A stretch of 64,000 nt of DNA. Origin: Baekduia alba. GTDB taxonomy: Bacteria > Actinomycetota > Thermoleophilia > Solirubrobacterales > Solirubrobacteraceae. Under the pieces are notes generated by a model. It searched no databases. It was not told the origin of the DNA and was given only the letters and a program-made list of their open reading frames with translations. Made by a program: the position numbers and the translations under genes. This document shows, piece after piece, positions 43,322 through 51,569 of the stretch. The DNA is taken from positions 5,456,001-5,520,000 of the forward strand of contig NZ_CP114013.1 of assembly GCF_028416635.1 (NCBI RefSeq). Reading direction: 5' to 3'. Every line of letters begins with the position of its first letter. The first letter of the stretch is position 1.

Positions 43322-45082
43322 GTGAGCACCTACATCTTCGTCCCACCGCTCCGCGGCGCCGGCCTCACCCTCGACCAGCTGCGCACCACCGTCATCGCCG
43401 ACGCCCGCGCGCGCTACCGCCGCGCCAGGGGGGACACCGTCACCTACGCCGCCACCCTCGACGCCGCCGGGCCCGCCCGCGACCAGCTCGAGCGGCTCGG
43501 CCTGTCGCTCACGCAGGTCGCGACGTTCTCGGACCCGGCCGCGCGCGCGTGGGCGCAGTGGCTGTTCCTGCGCCTGCGCGCCCGGCGCGCGATCGAGCAG
43601 CCGGCGCCGAACGGCCCATGGGTGCTGCGCCTCTCCAGCTATCTGGAGGAGAACTATCGCGGGCTGGCCGCGCTCGAGGCGTGGTCGGAGCGCGCGCGCA
43701 CGTGGCAGGCGTCGGTGCTCGCGCCGGTCGAGGGCGTCGAGCTCCTCGCCCAGGGCATCGACGGCACCGCGCTGGCGGTCTTCACCCAGCACGCCGACAA
43801 GCTCTCGCTCGCGACGCTCGTCGCGCTGTCGCCCGAGCACCCGGAGGTCGAGAGCTGGGTCCGCACGCCGCAGGCGCGCGACGAGCTCGCGGCGCTGCGC
43901 ACGGACCCGTCGCGGGTGATGGCCACTGGCCTCTTCGCGTGGGTCCCGTCCGTCGAGAAGCTGCTGCCGGTCGCCATCAGCGGCTCCGTGCACGGCCGCA
44001 TCGGCGCGTCCGCCCTGCTCGTGATCCCCAAGGCCGACCGCGCCGACGCCGCGCTGCACGACGCCTACGCCGGGCCAACGACCACGTCCTACAACTACCG
44101 TGGCAAGCGCACCAAGCCGCAGCCCGCGGCGCGCTTCGCGACGCCCGACCTGCCGCTCAGCGCGACCGACGGCGTCGGCGTCCCGGTTCCGCTGCTGCAC
44201 TGCGAGGACTGCGGGATCGTCGCCGCGCCGCTCGACGCGCTGCCGCTCGACCACGACGCGCGCGACGACCTTCACTGCCCGGACTGCGGCGGGGTCGCGC
44301 GGCCCGACGGCGGCACGCTCGACCACCACCTGCTCGACGCGCTGAGCTGGATGGTGCCCGTCGCGGCGCCCGGCGCCGCAGGCGCACCCGGCGAGCTGGA
44401 CGACACCACGCTGATCGCCGGCGCCGACTCGGGCGACGCCGTCCACGACATGCGCACGATCGGCAAGGCGCTGCGCGACCTCGGCGCGGTCGACGACGGC
44501 GAGCCCTTCCGGCGCGCGTTCGTCTGCGAGCCGGTCGACGCCCCGGCCGTGGCGCCCGACCTCGACGCGGTCCTGGCCGACGCCGGCCCCGACGCGCTGC
44601 GCCTCGCGATCCTGCACGAGGCCGCCGCGTCGCACCGCCTCACGTGGAGCCCCGCGACGCTCACCCACGCGCGCCGCCTGCTCGAGCGCCTGGCCGCGTT
44701 CGCCGCGCCGCGGATCGCGGGCCGCGCGGACCTCGACCTCGACGCGCCACGCCGGCGCGACACGCCCGACCTGCGTCGCCTGGACCGCTGGTGCGACGTC
44801 GCGATCGTCAAGATCACCGAGAACCTCGACGCGCTGGACCTGCACCGCGCGACCCGCAACGTCCAGATGCTGCTCGACCGCATCGAGGACTTCGAGACGC
44901 GCCCGGGCGCCGATGCGGACGCCGGCGGCGACGCGGTGGCCGCCGCGGTCCTGCTGCTCGTCAAGCTCGTCAGCCCGCTCGCGCCGCACGTGGCCGAGGA
45001 GCTGTGGGAGCGGTCCGGCCAGCCCGGCACCGTCGCCGCGGCGGCGTGGCCGCGGGCCAACGCCGAGCGCGTCGCGGCCTGA
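43322..45082 (+). CDS. Degenerate leucyl-tRNA-synthetase paralogue
   Basis: A 586-residue protein related to bacterial LeuRS but shortened and lacking both catalytic signatures. The HIGH position reads LTLD (VPPLRGAGLTLDQLRTTVIA) and no KMSKS is found before DALRLAILHEAAASHRLTWS. Retained LeuRS features are LSLTQVATFSDP and AQWLFLRLRARRA, a zinc-ribbon with Cys at about 294, 297, 319 and 322 (CEDCGIV, CPDCGG), and the anticodon-binding helical domain (TRNVQMLLDRIEDFETRPGA, LVSPLAPHVAEELWERSGQP). It cannot be a standard synthetase and may be a tRNA-binding, editing-type or otherwise repurposed protein. It is divergent from the interrupted tRNA-Arg and convergent (14 bp) with an ArgRS-like gene. 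Confidence 0.82.
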   Translation: MSTYIFVPPLRGAGLTLDQLRTTVIADARARYRRARGDTVTYAATLDAAGPARDQLERLGLSLTQVATFSDPAARAWAQWLFLRLRARRAIEQPAPNGPWVLRLSSYLEENYRGLAALEAWSERARTWQASVLAPVEGVELLAQGIDGTALAVFTQHADKLSLATLVALSPEHPEVESWVRTPQARDELAALRTDPSRVMATGLFAWVPSVEKLLPVAISGSVHGRIGASALLVIPKADRADAALHDAYAGPTTTSYNYRGKRTKPQPAARFATPDLPLSATDGVGVPVPLLHCEDCGIVAAPLDALPLDHDARDDLHCPDCGGVARPDGGTLDHHLLDALSWMVPVAAPGAAGAPGELDDTTLIAGADSGDAVHDMRTIGKALRDLGAVDDGEPFRRAFVCEPVDAPAVAPDLDAVLADAGPDALRLAILHEAAASHRLTWSPATLTHARRLLERLAAFAAPRIAGRADLDLDAPRRRDTPDLRRLDRWCDVAIVKITENLDALDLHRATRNVQMLLDRIEDFETRPGADADAGGDAVAAAVLLLVKLVSPLAPHVAEELWERSGQPGTVAAAAWPRANAERVAA

Positions 45083-45096
45083 GGCCGGCGGGGCGC

Positions 45097-46887
45097 CTAG
45101 CGCTGCGCCGCCGCGAGGAGCGGCGGCGCGGCCGCGACGGCCTCGGCGGCGCCGAACGCCACCGGTGCCGACTGCACGCCCAGGGCGCGCAGGCCGCGCG
45201 TCAGCAGCGACCGCATCACGCGGTCGACGGCCGGGCTCGACGGCGTCCCGACGTACCACTTCGCCATGCGGGTGACCGAGCGGATGACGCCGAGCAGGTC
45301 CTGCGTCGCCAGCCCCTGCTCCAGGACGTCGGCCTGGAACTGGCAGTACATGACCGCGAAGCGGTAGGCCGGATCGTCCGGCGCCGGCGCGGCCGCGCCG
45401 TCCGAGGTCGGCGACCACGCCTTCGACCAGGCGCGCGCCAGCAGCATGCCCGAGCTGGCCTGCGGATCGAGGATCCGCTCGGCGCTCATGACCATGCCCT
45501 TGGACAGCGGCCGGTTGAGGCAGAAGGCCAGCGCCGCCATGACGCCGAGGTCCTCGGCGTCGCAGCCCGGCCGCCCGCAGACCGCGAGCGAGCGCAGCTG
45601 CGGCGACGCCGCGAGCGCGTCGAGCAGGTCGTCGACGAGCACGACGTCGCCGCAGCTGGAGCTCATGTCGGCGCCCTCGACGGCGCAGATCATTCCGTGC
45701 ACGACGTCGTGGGTCGGCAGCACCGGCACGCCCATCCCCATCCGCTGCAGGATCTGCTGGACGTAGATCGTGTGCGGACGCCACTCCTCGCCGACCACGT
45801 TGATGACCTGCGCGTCGTCGAGGCGCTGCATCAGCTCGTACCAGAGCGTGAGCGTGCGGAGGTTCTGCGTGGGGAAGCCGTCGGGCCGGGCGAGCGCGAA
45901 GACCGGGTAGTCCTCGTCGCCGGTCTCGTAGACCAGCGCGCCGCTGGCGGCGTGGCGCATCGCGTCGCGCGCCAGGCCCTCGCGCACGAAGTCCGCGATC
46001 CGCGGGAACGTCTCGGCCTCGGAGATCTCGACGTCGAAGACGACGCCCAGGCGCGCCAGCGTGTCGTTCTGCCCGGCGACCGCCCAGTCGCGGATGTCGC
46101 GCCAGATCGCGCGCACCTCCGGGTCGCCGTCCTGCCAGCGCCTCAGCAGCCGCGTCGCGAGGTCGTCGCGGCAGATGACCTCCCGCGCGCACGGCGCGTC
46201 GACCAGCGCGGCCTCGTCCTCGTCGACGACCGCGACCCTGTTCTCCGCGACGTAGCGCGCGTACCACTCGCCGACGACCCGGTCGCCCTTGACGCCGGGG
46301 GCGCGCGTCGCGCGGCCGCCGCCGTACTGGACGCAGCCGGCCATCGCCTCGCCGATCTGCTGGCCCGCGTCGCCGATCGCGCTGCGCGACCACGCGTCCG
46401 CGCCGGCCGCGAGCAGCGCGCAGCGGAAGGCCTGGCCGAGCGCGACGTTGCGCAGGTGCCCGACGTGGAGCGCCTTGGTCGCGTTGGGATCCAGGAACTG
46501 GATCATGAAGCGGGTGCCGGCGAAGGCCGAGTCCTCCGCCGGCTGGAGATCCGCGACGCCGTGCTCCAGCGTCTCGCCCATCTCGGCGATCACGTCGTCT
46601 TCGAGCCTCAGCAGCACGCGACGGCCCGCCCGCTGCGCCACCGCGACGTCCGGCTCGTCGCCGAGCGCCTGGGTCGCATGCACGAGCGTGTTGTTGCTGT
46701 CGCAGCTGTCGCGCAGGACCGCGGCCAGATCGGACGGCCCGTGGCTGCGCAGGCCCGTGAGCTTCAGGCCGTGCTCGTCGGTCGAGATCGAGCGCACCGC
46801 GGCGCGAAGAGCGCCGAGGCGCTCAGCTCTCCTAGGGACGGCGGCCCGCTGGTCGTCGTCTTGAGGGGTGCCGCGCTCGTCGAACAT
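45097..46887 (-). CDS. Arginyl-tRNA-synthetase paralogue
   Basis: A 596-residue class I synthetase-like protein. The catalytic core is ArgRS-like: FLDPNATKALHVGHLRNVAL contains HVGH (141-144), followed by AIGDAGQQIGEAMAG. The second signature, where ArgRS has KMS(K/S)R, reads EGADMSSSCGDVVLVDDLLD (407-411), so the key lysine is missing. Later blocks (LARAWSKAW, then FAVMYCQFQADVLEQGL) correspond to the DALR-type anticodon domain, but divergently. The N-terminal ~120 residues are not the standard ArgRS N-domain. Housekeeping function is unlikely; amino-acid activation for another acceptor is possible. Start 46887 has GAGGT upstream. It is divergent from kamD. Confidence 0.82.
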   Translation of the reverse strand: MFDERGTPQDDDQRAAVPRRAERLGALRAAVRSISTDEHGLKLTGLRSHGPSDLAAVLRDSCDSNNTLVHATQALGDEPDVAVAQRAGRRVLLRLEDDVIAEMGETLEHGVADLQPAEDSAFAGTRFMIQFLDPNATKALHVGHLRNVALGQAFRCALLAAGADAWSRSAIGDAGQQIGEAMAGCVQYGGGRATRAPGVKGDRVVGEWYARYVAENRVAVVDEDEAALVDAPCAREVICRDDLATRLLRRWQDGDPEVRAIWRDIRDWAVAGQNDTLARLGVVFDVEISEAETFPRIADFVREGLARDAMRHAASGALVYETGDEDYPVFALARPDGFPTQNLRTLTLWYELMQRLDDAQVINVVGEEWRPHTIYVQQILQRMGMGVPVLPTHDVVHGMICAVEGADMSSSCGDVVLVDDLLDALAASPQLRSLAVCGRPGCDAEDLGVMAALAFCLNRPLSKGMVMSAERILDPQASSGMLLARAWSKAWSPTSDGAAAPAPDDPAYRFAVMYCQFQADVLEQGLATQDLLGVIRSVTRMAKWYVGTPSSPAVDRVMRSLLTRGLRALGVQSAPVAFGAAEAVAAAPPLLAAAQR

Positions 46888-47004
46888 GGAACCTCGCTTC
46901 GCTCAGGGACCGGTGAGCGCTCGACAATGGCAGTTGCTCATCGGTGCGCGCAACACGAGCCGATGCCGATCGGCAGGATCGCCGCTCGCGGACACGTCCA
47001 GCCA

Positions 47005-47046
47005 AGCCAGCCGGCTCTGGTTCGGGGCCCGACCGACCCGTAGCGT
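47005..47046 (+). promoter_or_regulatory. Palindrome and leaderless promoter of kamD
   Basis: AGCCAGCCGGCTC (47005-47017), 23 nt, then TAGCGT (47041-47046), then 8 nt to the ATG at 47055. This mirrors the LeuRS-like promoter, including the following CTGGT, and suggests common regulation and leaderless translation. Confidence 0.6.
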
Positions 47047-47054
47047 CACCGCGC

Positions 47055-48623
47055 ATGACCACCGATCGAGCGGCCCTCGGGCTGGATCCGACCAAGGCCG
47101 CCGCCTGCCGCGCGGCCGCGGAGAGCATCGTCGACGACGTCTGCCGGATCACCGAGCGCAGGACCACCTTCTCGATCGAACGCGCCGTCGCCCGCCTGCT
47201 CGGGGTCGACGGCGTCGACGCCAACGACGCGCCGCTGCCCAACGTCCTCGTCGACAGCGTCGCCCGCCGCGGGCAGCTGGACCGCGGCATCGCCTACTGG
47301 ATCGGCTGCGCGATGCTCCACACGGGCGCGACGCCGCAGGCGATCGCCGAGGCCACCGCGCGCGGCGAGCTGCACGTCTGCGACTTCGAGGTCGGCGATC
47401 GGCGCGAGGTCGACGAGCTGATGGCGGCCCGCGCGGGCCGGGCCGTCGCGGCGATCGCCGCCGCGCGCGGGGAGCGCCGGGCGTTCGCCGCGACGCTGGC
47501 CGACTCGCCGGCGCCGTTGGCCTACGTGTTGACCGCGACCGGCGACGTCTACGAGGACGTCGTCCACGCCCGCGCGGTCGCCCAGCACGGCGGCGGCATC
47601 GTCGCGGTGATCCGCTCGACCGCGCAGAGCCTCCTGGACTACGTGCCCTACGGGCCGACGCGCGAGGGCTACGGCGGGACGTTCGCCACGCAGGCCAACT
47701 TCCGCATCATGCGCGAGGCGATGGACGAGTGGTCGGTCGATCACGGCCGCTACATCCGCCTGTCGAGCTTCTGCTCGGGTCTGTGCATGCCGGAGATCGC
47801 CGTGATGGGCGCGATCGAGGGCTTCGACAACATGGTCAACGACGCGCTCTACGGGATCCTCTACCGCGACCTCAACCCGGTCCGGACGCTGATCGACCAG
47901 CAGTTCTCGCGCCGCGTGAACGGGATGTTCGGCATCACCATCAACACGGGCGAGGACAACTACCTGCGCACTGCGGACGCGATCGAGGCGGCGCCGTCGG
48001 TCGTCGCGTCGCAGTTCATCAACTTCGCGCTGGCGCGCCGCGCCGGCGTGCCGACCGAGCACATCGCGGTCGGCAGCGCGTTCGAGGTCGACCCGGCCGT
48101 CGAGAACGGGCTGCTCTACGAGTGGGCCTACGCCGCGCTCACGCGCGAGCTGTTCCCGGACTGCCCGATCAAGTACATGCCGCCGACGCGGCACATGAAC
48201 GGCGACCTGTTCCGGACGCACGCGACCGACACGCTGTTCAACCTCGTCACCGTCGCCACCGGTCAGGAGATCCAGACGATCGGCACGCCGAGCGAGGGCA
48301 TCCACACGCCGCACATCCACGACCGCGTGCTGGGCCTGCAGAACGCGGAGTACGTGCAGCGCTTCGCCCGCGACGTCGGCACCGAGCTCGTCTTCCGCCC
48401 CGGCGGGATGATCCAGCGCCACGCGGCCGAGGCCCTCGACAGCGCGCTCGCGATGCTCGAGAAGATCCGCGAGACGAGCCTGCTGCAGGCGCTGGAGGAC
48501 GCGACGTTCGGCGACGTGTCGCGCGCGCGCACCGGCGGCCGCGGCGCGGACGGGATCGTCGCCGTCGCCCCCGAGTACGTCAACCCGTTCGCCGACGCGA
48601 TGGTGGAGGCCACCTATGCTTGA
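47055..48623 (+). CDS. kamD: Lysine 5,6-aminomutase alpha subunit
   Basis: A 522-residue TIM-barrel subunit of the adenosylcobalamin- and PLP-dependent aminomutase that moves the epsilon-amino group of D-lysine or L-beta-lysine to carbon 5. Similarity to clostridial KamD runs over the whole length: RTTFSIERAVARLLGVDGVD, ALLDYVPYGPTREGYGGTFA-type block, RYIRLSSFCSGLCMPEIAVM, INTGEDNYLRTADAIEA and KYMPPTRHMNGDLF. It overlaps kamE by 8 bp, so the subunits are coupled. The usual lysine-fermentation partners (kdd, kce, kal, lysine 2,3-aminomutase) are absent from the window, so a biosynthetic use of the product is an alternative to catabolism. Confidence 0.93.
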   Translation: MTTDRAALGLDPTKAAACRAAAESIVDDVCRITERRTTFSIERAVARLLGVDGVDANDAPLPNVLVDSVARRGQLDRGIAYWIGCAMLHTGATPQAIAEATARGELHVCDFEVGDRREVDELMAARAGRAVAAIAAARGERRAFAATLADSPAPLAYVLTATGDVYEDVVHARAVAQHGGGIVAVIRSTAQSLLDYVPYGPTREGYGGTFATQANFRIMREAMDEWSVDHGRYIRLSSFCSGLCMPEIAVMGAIEGFDNMVNDALYGILYRDLNPVRTLIDQQFSRRVNGMFGITINTGEDNYLRTADAIEAAPSVVASQFINFALARRAGVPTEHIAVGSAFEVDPAVENGLLYEWAYAALTRELFPDCPIKYMPPTRHMNGDLFRTHATDTLFNLVTVATGQEIQTIGTPSEGIHTPHIHDRVLGLQNAEYVQRFARDVGTELVFRPGGMIQRHAAEALDSALAMLEKIRETSLLQALEDATFGDVSRARTGGRGADGIVAVAPEYVNPFADAMVEATYA

Positions 48624-49392
48624 GAACGCGCCCGAGCGCACCGGCGAGCGCGTCGGCCCCTACGGCGACCGCACCGGCGACGGCCTCGTGCAGATGGCCT
48701 TCACGCTGCCCGTCGCGCCGACGCGGGCGGGTCGCCGCGCGGCGATCGACCTGGTCGAGGCGATGGGCCTCGCCGACCCGCACGTCGTCCACGCCCAGTC
48801 GCTGACCGAGGGCTACACCTACTTCATCCTGTACGCCTTGTGCGGGCAGACCGTGATCTACGACGGCACCCAGGACCAGCGCTCGGCCGACGAGCACCTG
48901 ACGCTGGACGAGATCGACGCGCTGGTCGACGAGCACGTCGGCCGTCAGCTCGTCGTGGTCGGCGCGAGCACCGGGTCGGACACGCACACGGTCGGCATCG
49001 ACGCGATCCTCAACCTCAAGGGGTTCGACGGCCACCACGGCCTCGAGGCCTACCGCGGGTTCCGGGCCTACAACATGGGCAGCCAGGTCTCCAACGGCGA
49101 CCTGATCGCCAAGGCGATCGAGGTCGACGCCGACGCGATCCTGGTCTCGCAGACCGTCACCCAGCAGGGCCTCCACGTCGGCAACCTCACGCAGTTGGTG
49201 GACATGATCGAGGCCGAGGGCCTGCGCGAGCGGATCGTCCTCTGCTGCGGCGGCCCCCTGATCTCCGACGAGCTCGCCAAGGAGCTCGGCTACGACGCCG
49301 GCTTCTCGAAGGGCACGTACCCGCACCACGTCGCGTCCTACCTGGCGCGCACGGCGATCGAGCGGGCGGAGAGCGCCGTTGCCGGCGGCTGA
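48616..49392 (+). CDS. kamE: Lysine 5,6-aminomutase beta subunit (B12-binding)
   Basis: A 258-residue subunit with an N-terminal dimerisation region and a Rossmann B12-binding domain. The DxHxxG motif is intact (SDTHTVGIDA: D122, H124, G127) and the PLP-binding lysine is the K135 of NLKGFDGHHG, matching K144 of the clostridial enzyme. Later blocks (AYNMGSQVSNGDLIAKAIEV, LVSQTVTQQGLHVGNLTQLV, ELGYDAGFSKG) are nearly full matches. The protein should therefore be catalytically competent with KamD. It overlaps both kamD (8 bp) and the reactivase-like gene (14 bp). Confidence 0.94.
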   Translation: MLENAPERTGERVGPYGDRTGDGLVQMAFTLPVAPTRAGRRAAIDLVEAMGLADPHVVHAQSLTEGYTYFILYALCGQTVIYDGTQDQRSADEHLTLDEIDALVDEHVGRQLVVVGASTGSDTHTVGIDAILNLKGFDGHHGLEAYRGFRAYNMGSQVSNGDLIAKAIEVDADAILVSQTVTQQGLHVGNLTQLVDMIEAEGLRERIVLCCGGPLISDELAKELGYDAGFSKGTYPHHVASYLARTAIERAESAVAGG

Positions 49393-50464
49393 CGCCCTGG
49401 CGGCGTCCTGCCGCCGGCTGGCCATCATCGGAACCGCCAAGAACGTCGGCAAGACGGTCGCGCTGCGGGCGATCGTCGCCGGGCTGGGCGACCGCGGGGA
49501 GGTCGTCGGGGTCACCTCGGTCGGCCGCGACGGCGAGGCGCGCGACGTCCTGGACCCGTCGATCGTCAAGCCGCGCATCGAGCTGGCGCCCGGCGCGCTG
49601 GTCGCGACCGCGCTGCCGCTGCTGCGCCGCTGCGCGTCGCGGGTGGAGCTCGTCGAGACCACGCCGTTCCGCACGCCGCTGGGCGTCGTCGCGATCGGGC
49701 GGATGCTCGACGCCGGCGAGGTCGAGGTCGCCGGCCCGGGCTCGGCGGCGGCCACCGCGGTGGTGAGCGACATGATGTTCTCGCTCGGCGCCGACCGCGT
49801 GATCATCGACGGCTCGCTGGACCGGCGCGCCGCGGCCAACCCGTCGGTCTCCGACGGCGTCGTGCTGGCGACCGGCGCGGTGCTCGATCGCGACCCGACC
49901 GAGGTCGTCCGGCGCACGGCCGTCGCCGCGGCGCTCCTGCGCCTGCCGCGCCTACCCGACGGCGAGCTGCGCCGCGCCGCCGACCGGGCCTCCAGCCACC
50001 TGGCGATCGGCCCTGACGGCACCTGGCCGCTGCCCCGCGGCGTCGTCCTGCGCGGCGGCACCGAGCGCGACGCGGAGCTCGACCCGCTGCTGGCGCGCGC
50101 GACGCACCTGATCGTCCGCGGCGCGTTGTGCGAGGACTTCGTCGCCCGCGTCGCCGCCGCGCGCGCCGACGACCCGCCGGCGCCGCTGACGATCGTCGCC
50201 GACGACGCGGCCAAGGTCTTCCTCGACGCGACGTCCGCGGCGCGGTGCGCGGCGCGCGGGATCGCCGTCGCGGTGCTCGACCCCATCACCTTGGTCGCGG
50301 TCACGGTCAACCCCGTCGCGCCCGGCTCACACCGCTTCGACTCGGCGACGCTGTGCGCCGAGATGGCGCGCGCGATCCCGGAGGTCGCGGTGCTCGACGT
50401 GGTCGCCGGGACGGCCGCCGGCCGGCAGCCCGGCGACGGCGCGCTGGTCGGCGCACGCCAGTAG
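49379..50464 (+). CDS. kamB: P-loop protein, probable aminomutase reactivase (KamB-like)
   Basis: A 361-residue protein with an N-terminal Walker A loop (GTAKNVGKT, residues 18-26) followed by switch-like and NTP-binding blocks (VGVTSVGRDGEARDVLDPSI, VELVETTPFRTPLGV) and DRVIIDGSLDRRAA. In clostridia, KamB with KamC re-activates lysine 5,6-aminomutase by exchanging damaged cobalamin. Position directly after kamE with a 14-bp overlap supports the same role. A MutS-like KamC is not in the window, so this protein may work alone or with a distant partner. The C-terminal half has no obvious domain. Confidence 0.75.
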   Translation: MPAADALAASCRRLAIIGTAKNVGKTVALRAIVAGLGDRGEVVGVTSVGRDGEARDVLDPSIVKPRIELAPGALVATALPLLRRCASRVELVETTPFRTPLGVVAIGRMLDAGEVEVAGPGSAAATAVVSDMMFSLGADRVIIDGSLDRRAAANPSVSDGVVLATGAVLDRDPTEVVRRTAVAAALLRLPRLPDGELRRAADRASSHLAIGPDGTWPLPRGVVLRGGTERDAELDPLLARATHLIVRGALCEDFVARVAAARADDPPAPLTIVADDAAKVFLDATSAARCAARGIAVAVLDPITLVAVTVNPVAPGSHRFDSATLCAEMARAIPEVAVLDVVAGTAAGRQPGDGALVGARQ

Positions 50465-50483
50465 TCCTTGACCGGCATATAAC

Positions 50484-50496
50484 GTATGAGGCATAC
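50484..50496. promoter_or_regulatory. Inverted repeat upstream of the ArsR gene
   Basis: GTATG-AGG-CATAC lies 12 bp before the ArsR start at 50509 and follows TTGACC (about 50468). This is a plausible autoregulatory operator for the small ArsR protein. Confidence 0.45.
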
Positions 50497-50508
50497 TCGG
50501 CGACGTCC

Positions 50509-50847
50509 ATGGCGTCCCCCGCGCTGCTGTCCGTCCTCGCCGAGCCCACCCGGAAGCGGATCCTCGACCTGCTCCTGGAGCGCCCGCGCGCGGTCGGCGA
50601 GCTGGTGGAGGCGCTCAGCGACGTCAGCCAGCCGGCGACGTCCAAGCACCTCAAGGTGCTGCGCGAGGCCGGGCTCGTGCACGTCCACCCGGACGCCCAG
50701 CGCCGCGTCTACGCGCTGGCGCCCGGCGGGCCGCTGCAGGAGCTCGACGCGTGGCTGGCGCCCTATCGCCGCCTCTGGGACGGCCGGCTCGAAGCCCTCG
50801 AGCGCCACCTCGATGCCCACCCCGACACCAGGAGCCCTCGCCGATGA
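50509..50847 (+). CDS. ArsR-family regulator (SRPBCC-associated type)
   Basis: A 112-residue winged-helix repressor: LLSVLAEPTRKRILDLLLER, then VSQPATSKHLKVLREAGLVH (recognition helix) and the wing VHPDAQRRVYALAPGG. There are no metal-binding cysteines. It belongs to the subgroup usually encoded with an AHSA1/SRPBCC protein, and indeed its stop overlaps the next start (ATGA). The C-terminal tail WLAPYRRLWDGRLEALERHL is typical of this subgroup. An inverted repeat at 50484-50496 may be its operator. Confidence 0.9.
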   Translation: MASPALLSVLAEPTRKRILDLLLERPRAVGELVEALSDVSQPATSKHLKVLREAGLVHVHPDAQRRVYALAPGGPLQELDAWLAPYRRLWDGRLEALERHLDAHPDTRSPRR

Positions 50848-51566
50848 CTGCCACCCTGCACCACGGCCCCGACCGCAGCACGCTGCGCTTCGAGCGCCGG
50901 CTGCGCCACGCGCCCGAGCGCGTCTGGCGCGCGATCACCGACCCCGACGAGCTGCGCGCGTGGTTCCCGGCCGACGTCGTCTACGAGCCGCGCGCCGGCG
51001 GGTCGATGCAGTTCGACTTCGGCGGCATGCACGGCCAGGACGTCTGGCCGGGCGAGGTGCTGGCGTTCGACCCGCCGCGGGTGTTCGCGTTCTTGTGGGG
51101 CACCGACGAGCTGCGCTTCGAGCTGACCGGTGACGGGGCGGCCACCACGCTCGTCTTCACCCACACCTTCGTCCACGAGCCCGGCAAGCCCGCCCGCGAC
51201 GCCGCCGGCTGGGAGTCGTGCTGGGAGTCCTTCGACGCGCTGCTCGCCGGCCGCGACACGCTCGACCGCGCGGACATGAGCCGCTGGGCCCACCACCACG
51301 AGGCCTACCTGGCCATGTTCGGCGACCTCACGGTCGAGACCGACGACACCTGGCGCCGCATCCGCCTGCAGGGCCCGCCGCACGAGCTCGACGGCCGGAC
51401 CGCGATCAACGTCACCGTGGGCGAGGAGGCCGACGCCGGCGTGCTGGTCGTCCGCGAGGCCGGCGCCGAGCTGGCGGGCGGCGCCGAGGTCGAGGTGCTC
51501 GCCGGCTCGGTCGACGAGCCGGGCGGCGTCGTCCTGGCCGGCGTGCTCCACGACCCGCTGGCCTAG
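50844..51566 (+). CDS. SRPBCC/AHSA1-domain protein
   Basis: A 240-residue protein. The N-terminal ~150 residues form an AHSA1-type START-like fold (RFERRLRHAPERVWRAITDP, LRAWFPADVVYEPRAGG, LVFTHTFVHEPG, AAGWESCWESFDALLAG). The C-terminal ~80 residues are an extra region ending VDEPGGVVLAGVLHDPLA, possibly a second small domain. Members bind hydrophobic ligands; specific activity is unknown. It is translationally coupled to the ArsR regulator. Confidence 0.88.
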   Translation: MTATLHHGPDRSTLRFERRLRHAPERVWRAITDPDELRAWFPADVVYEPRAGGSMQFDFGGMHGQDVWPGEVLAFDPPRVFAFLWGTDELRFELTGDGAATTLVFTHTFVHEPGKPARDAAGWESCWESFDALLAGRDTLDRADMSRWAHHHEAYLAMFGDLTVETDDTWRRIRLQGPPHELDGRTAINVTVGEEADAGVLVVREAGAELAGGAEVEVLAGSVDEPGGVVLAGVLHDPLA

Positions 51567-51569
51567 GCC

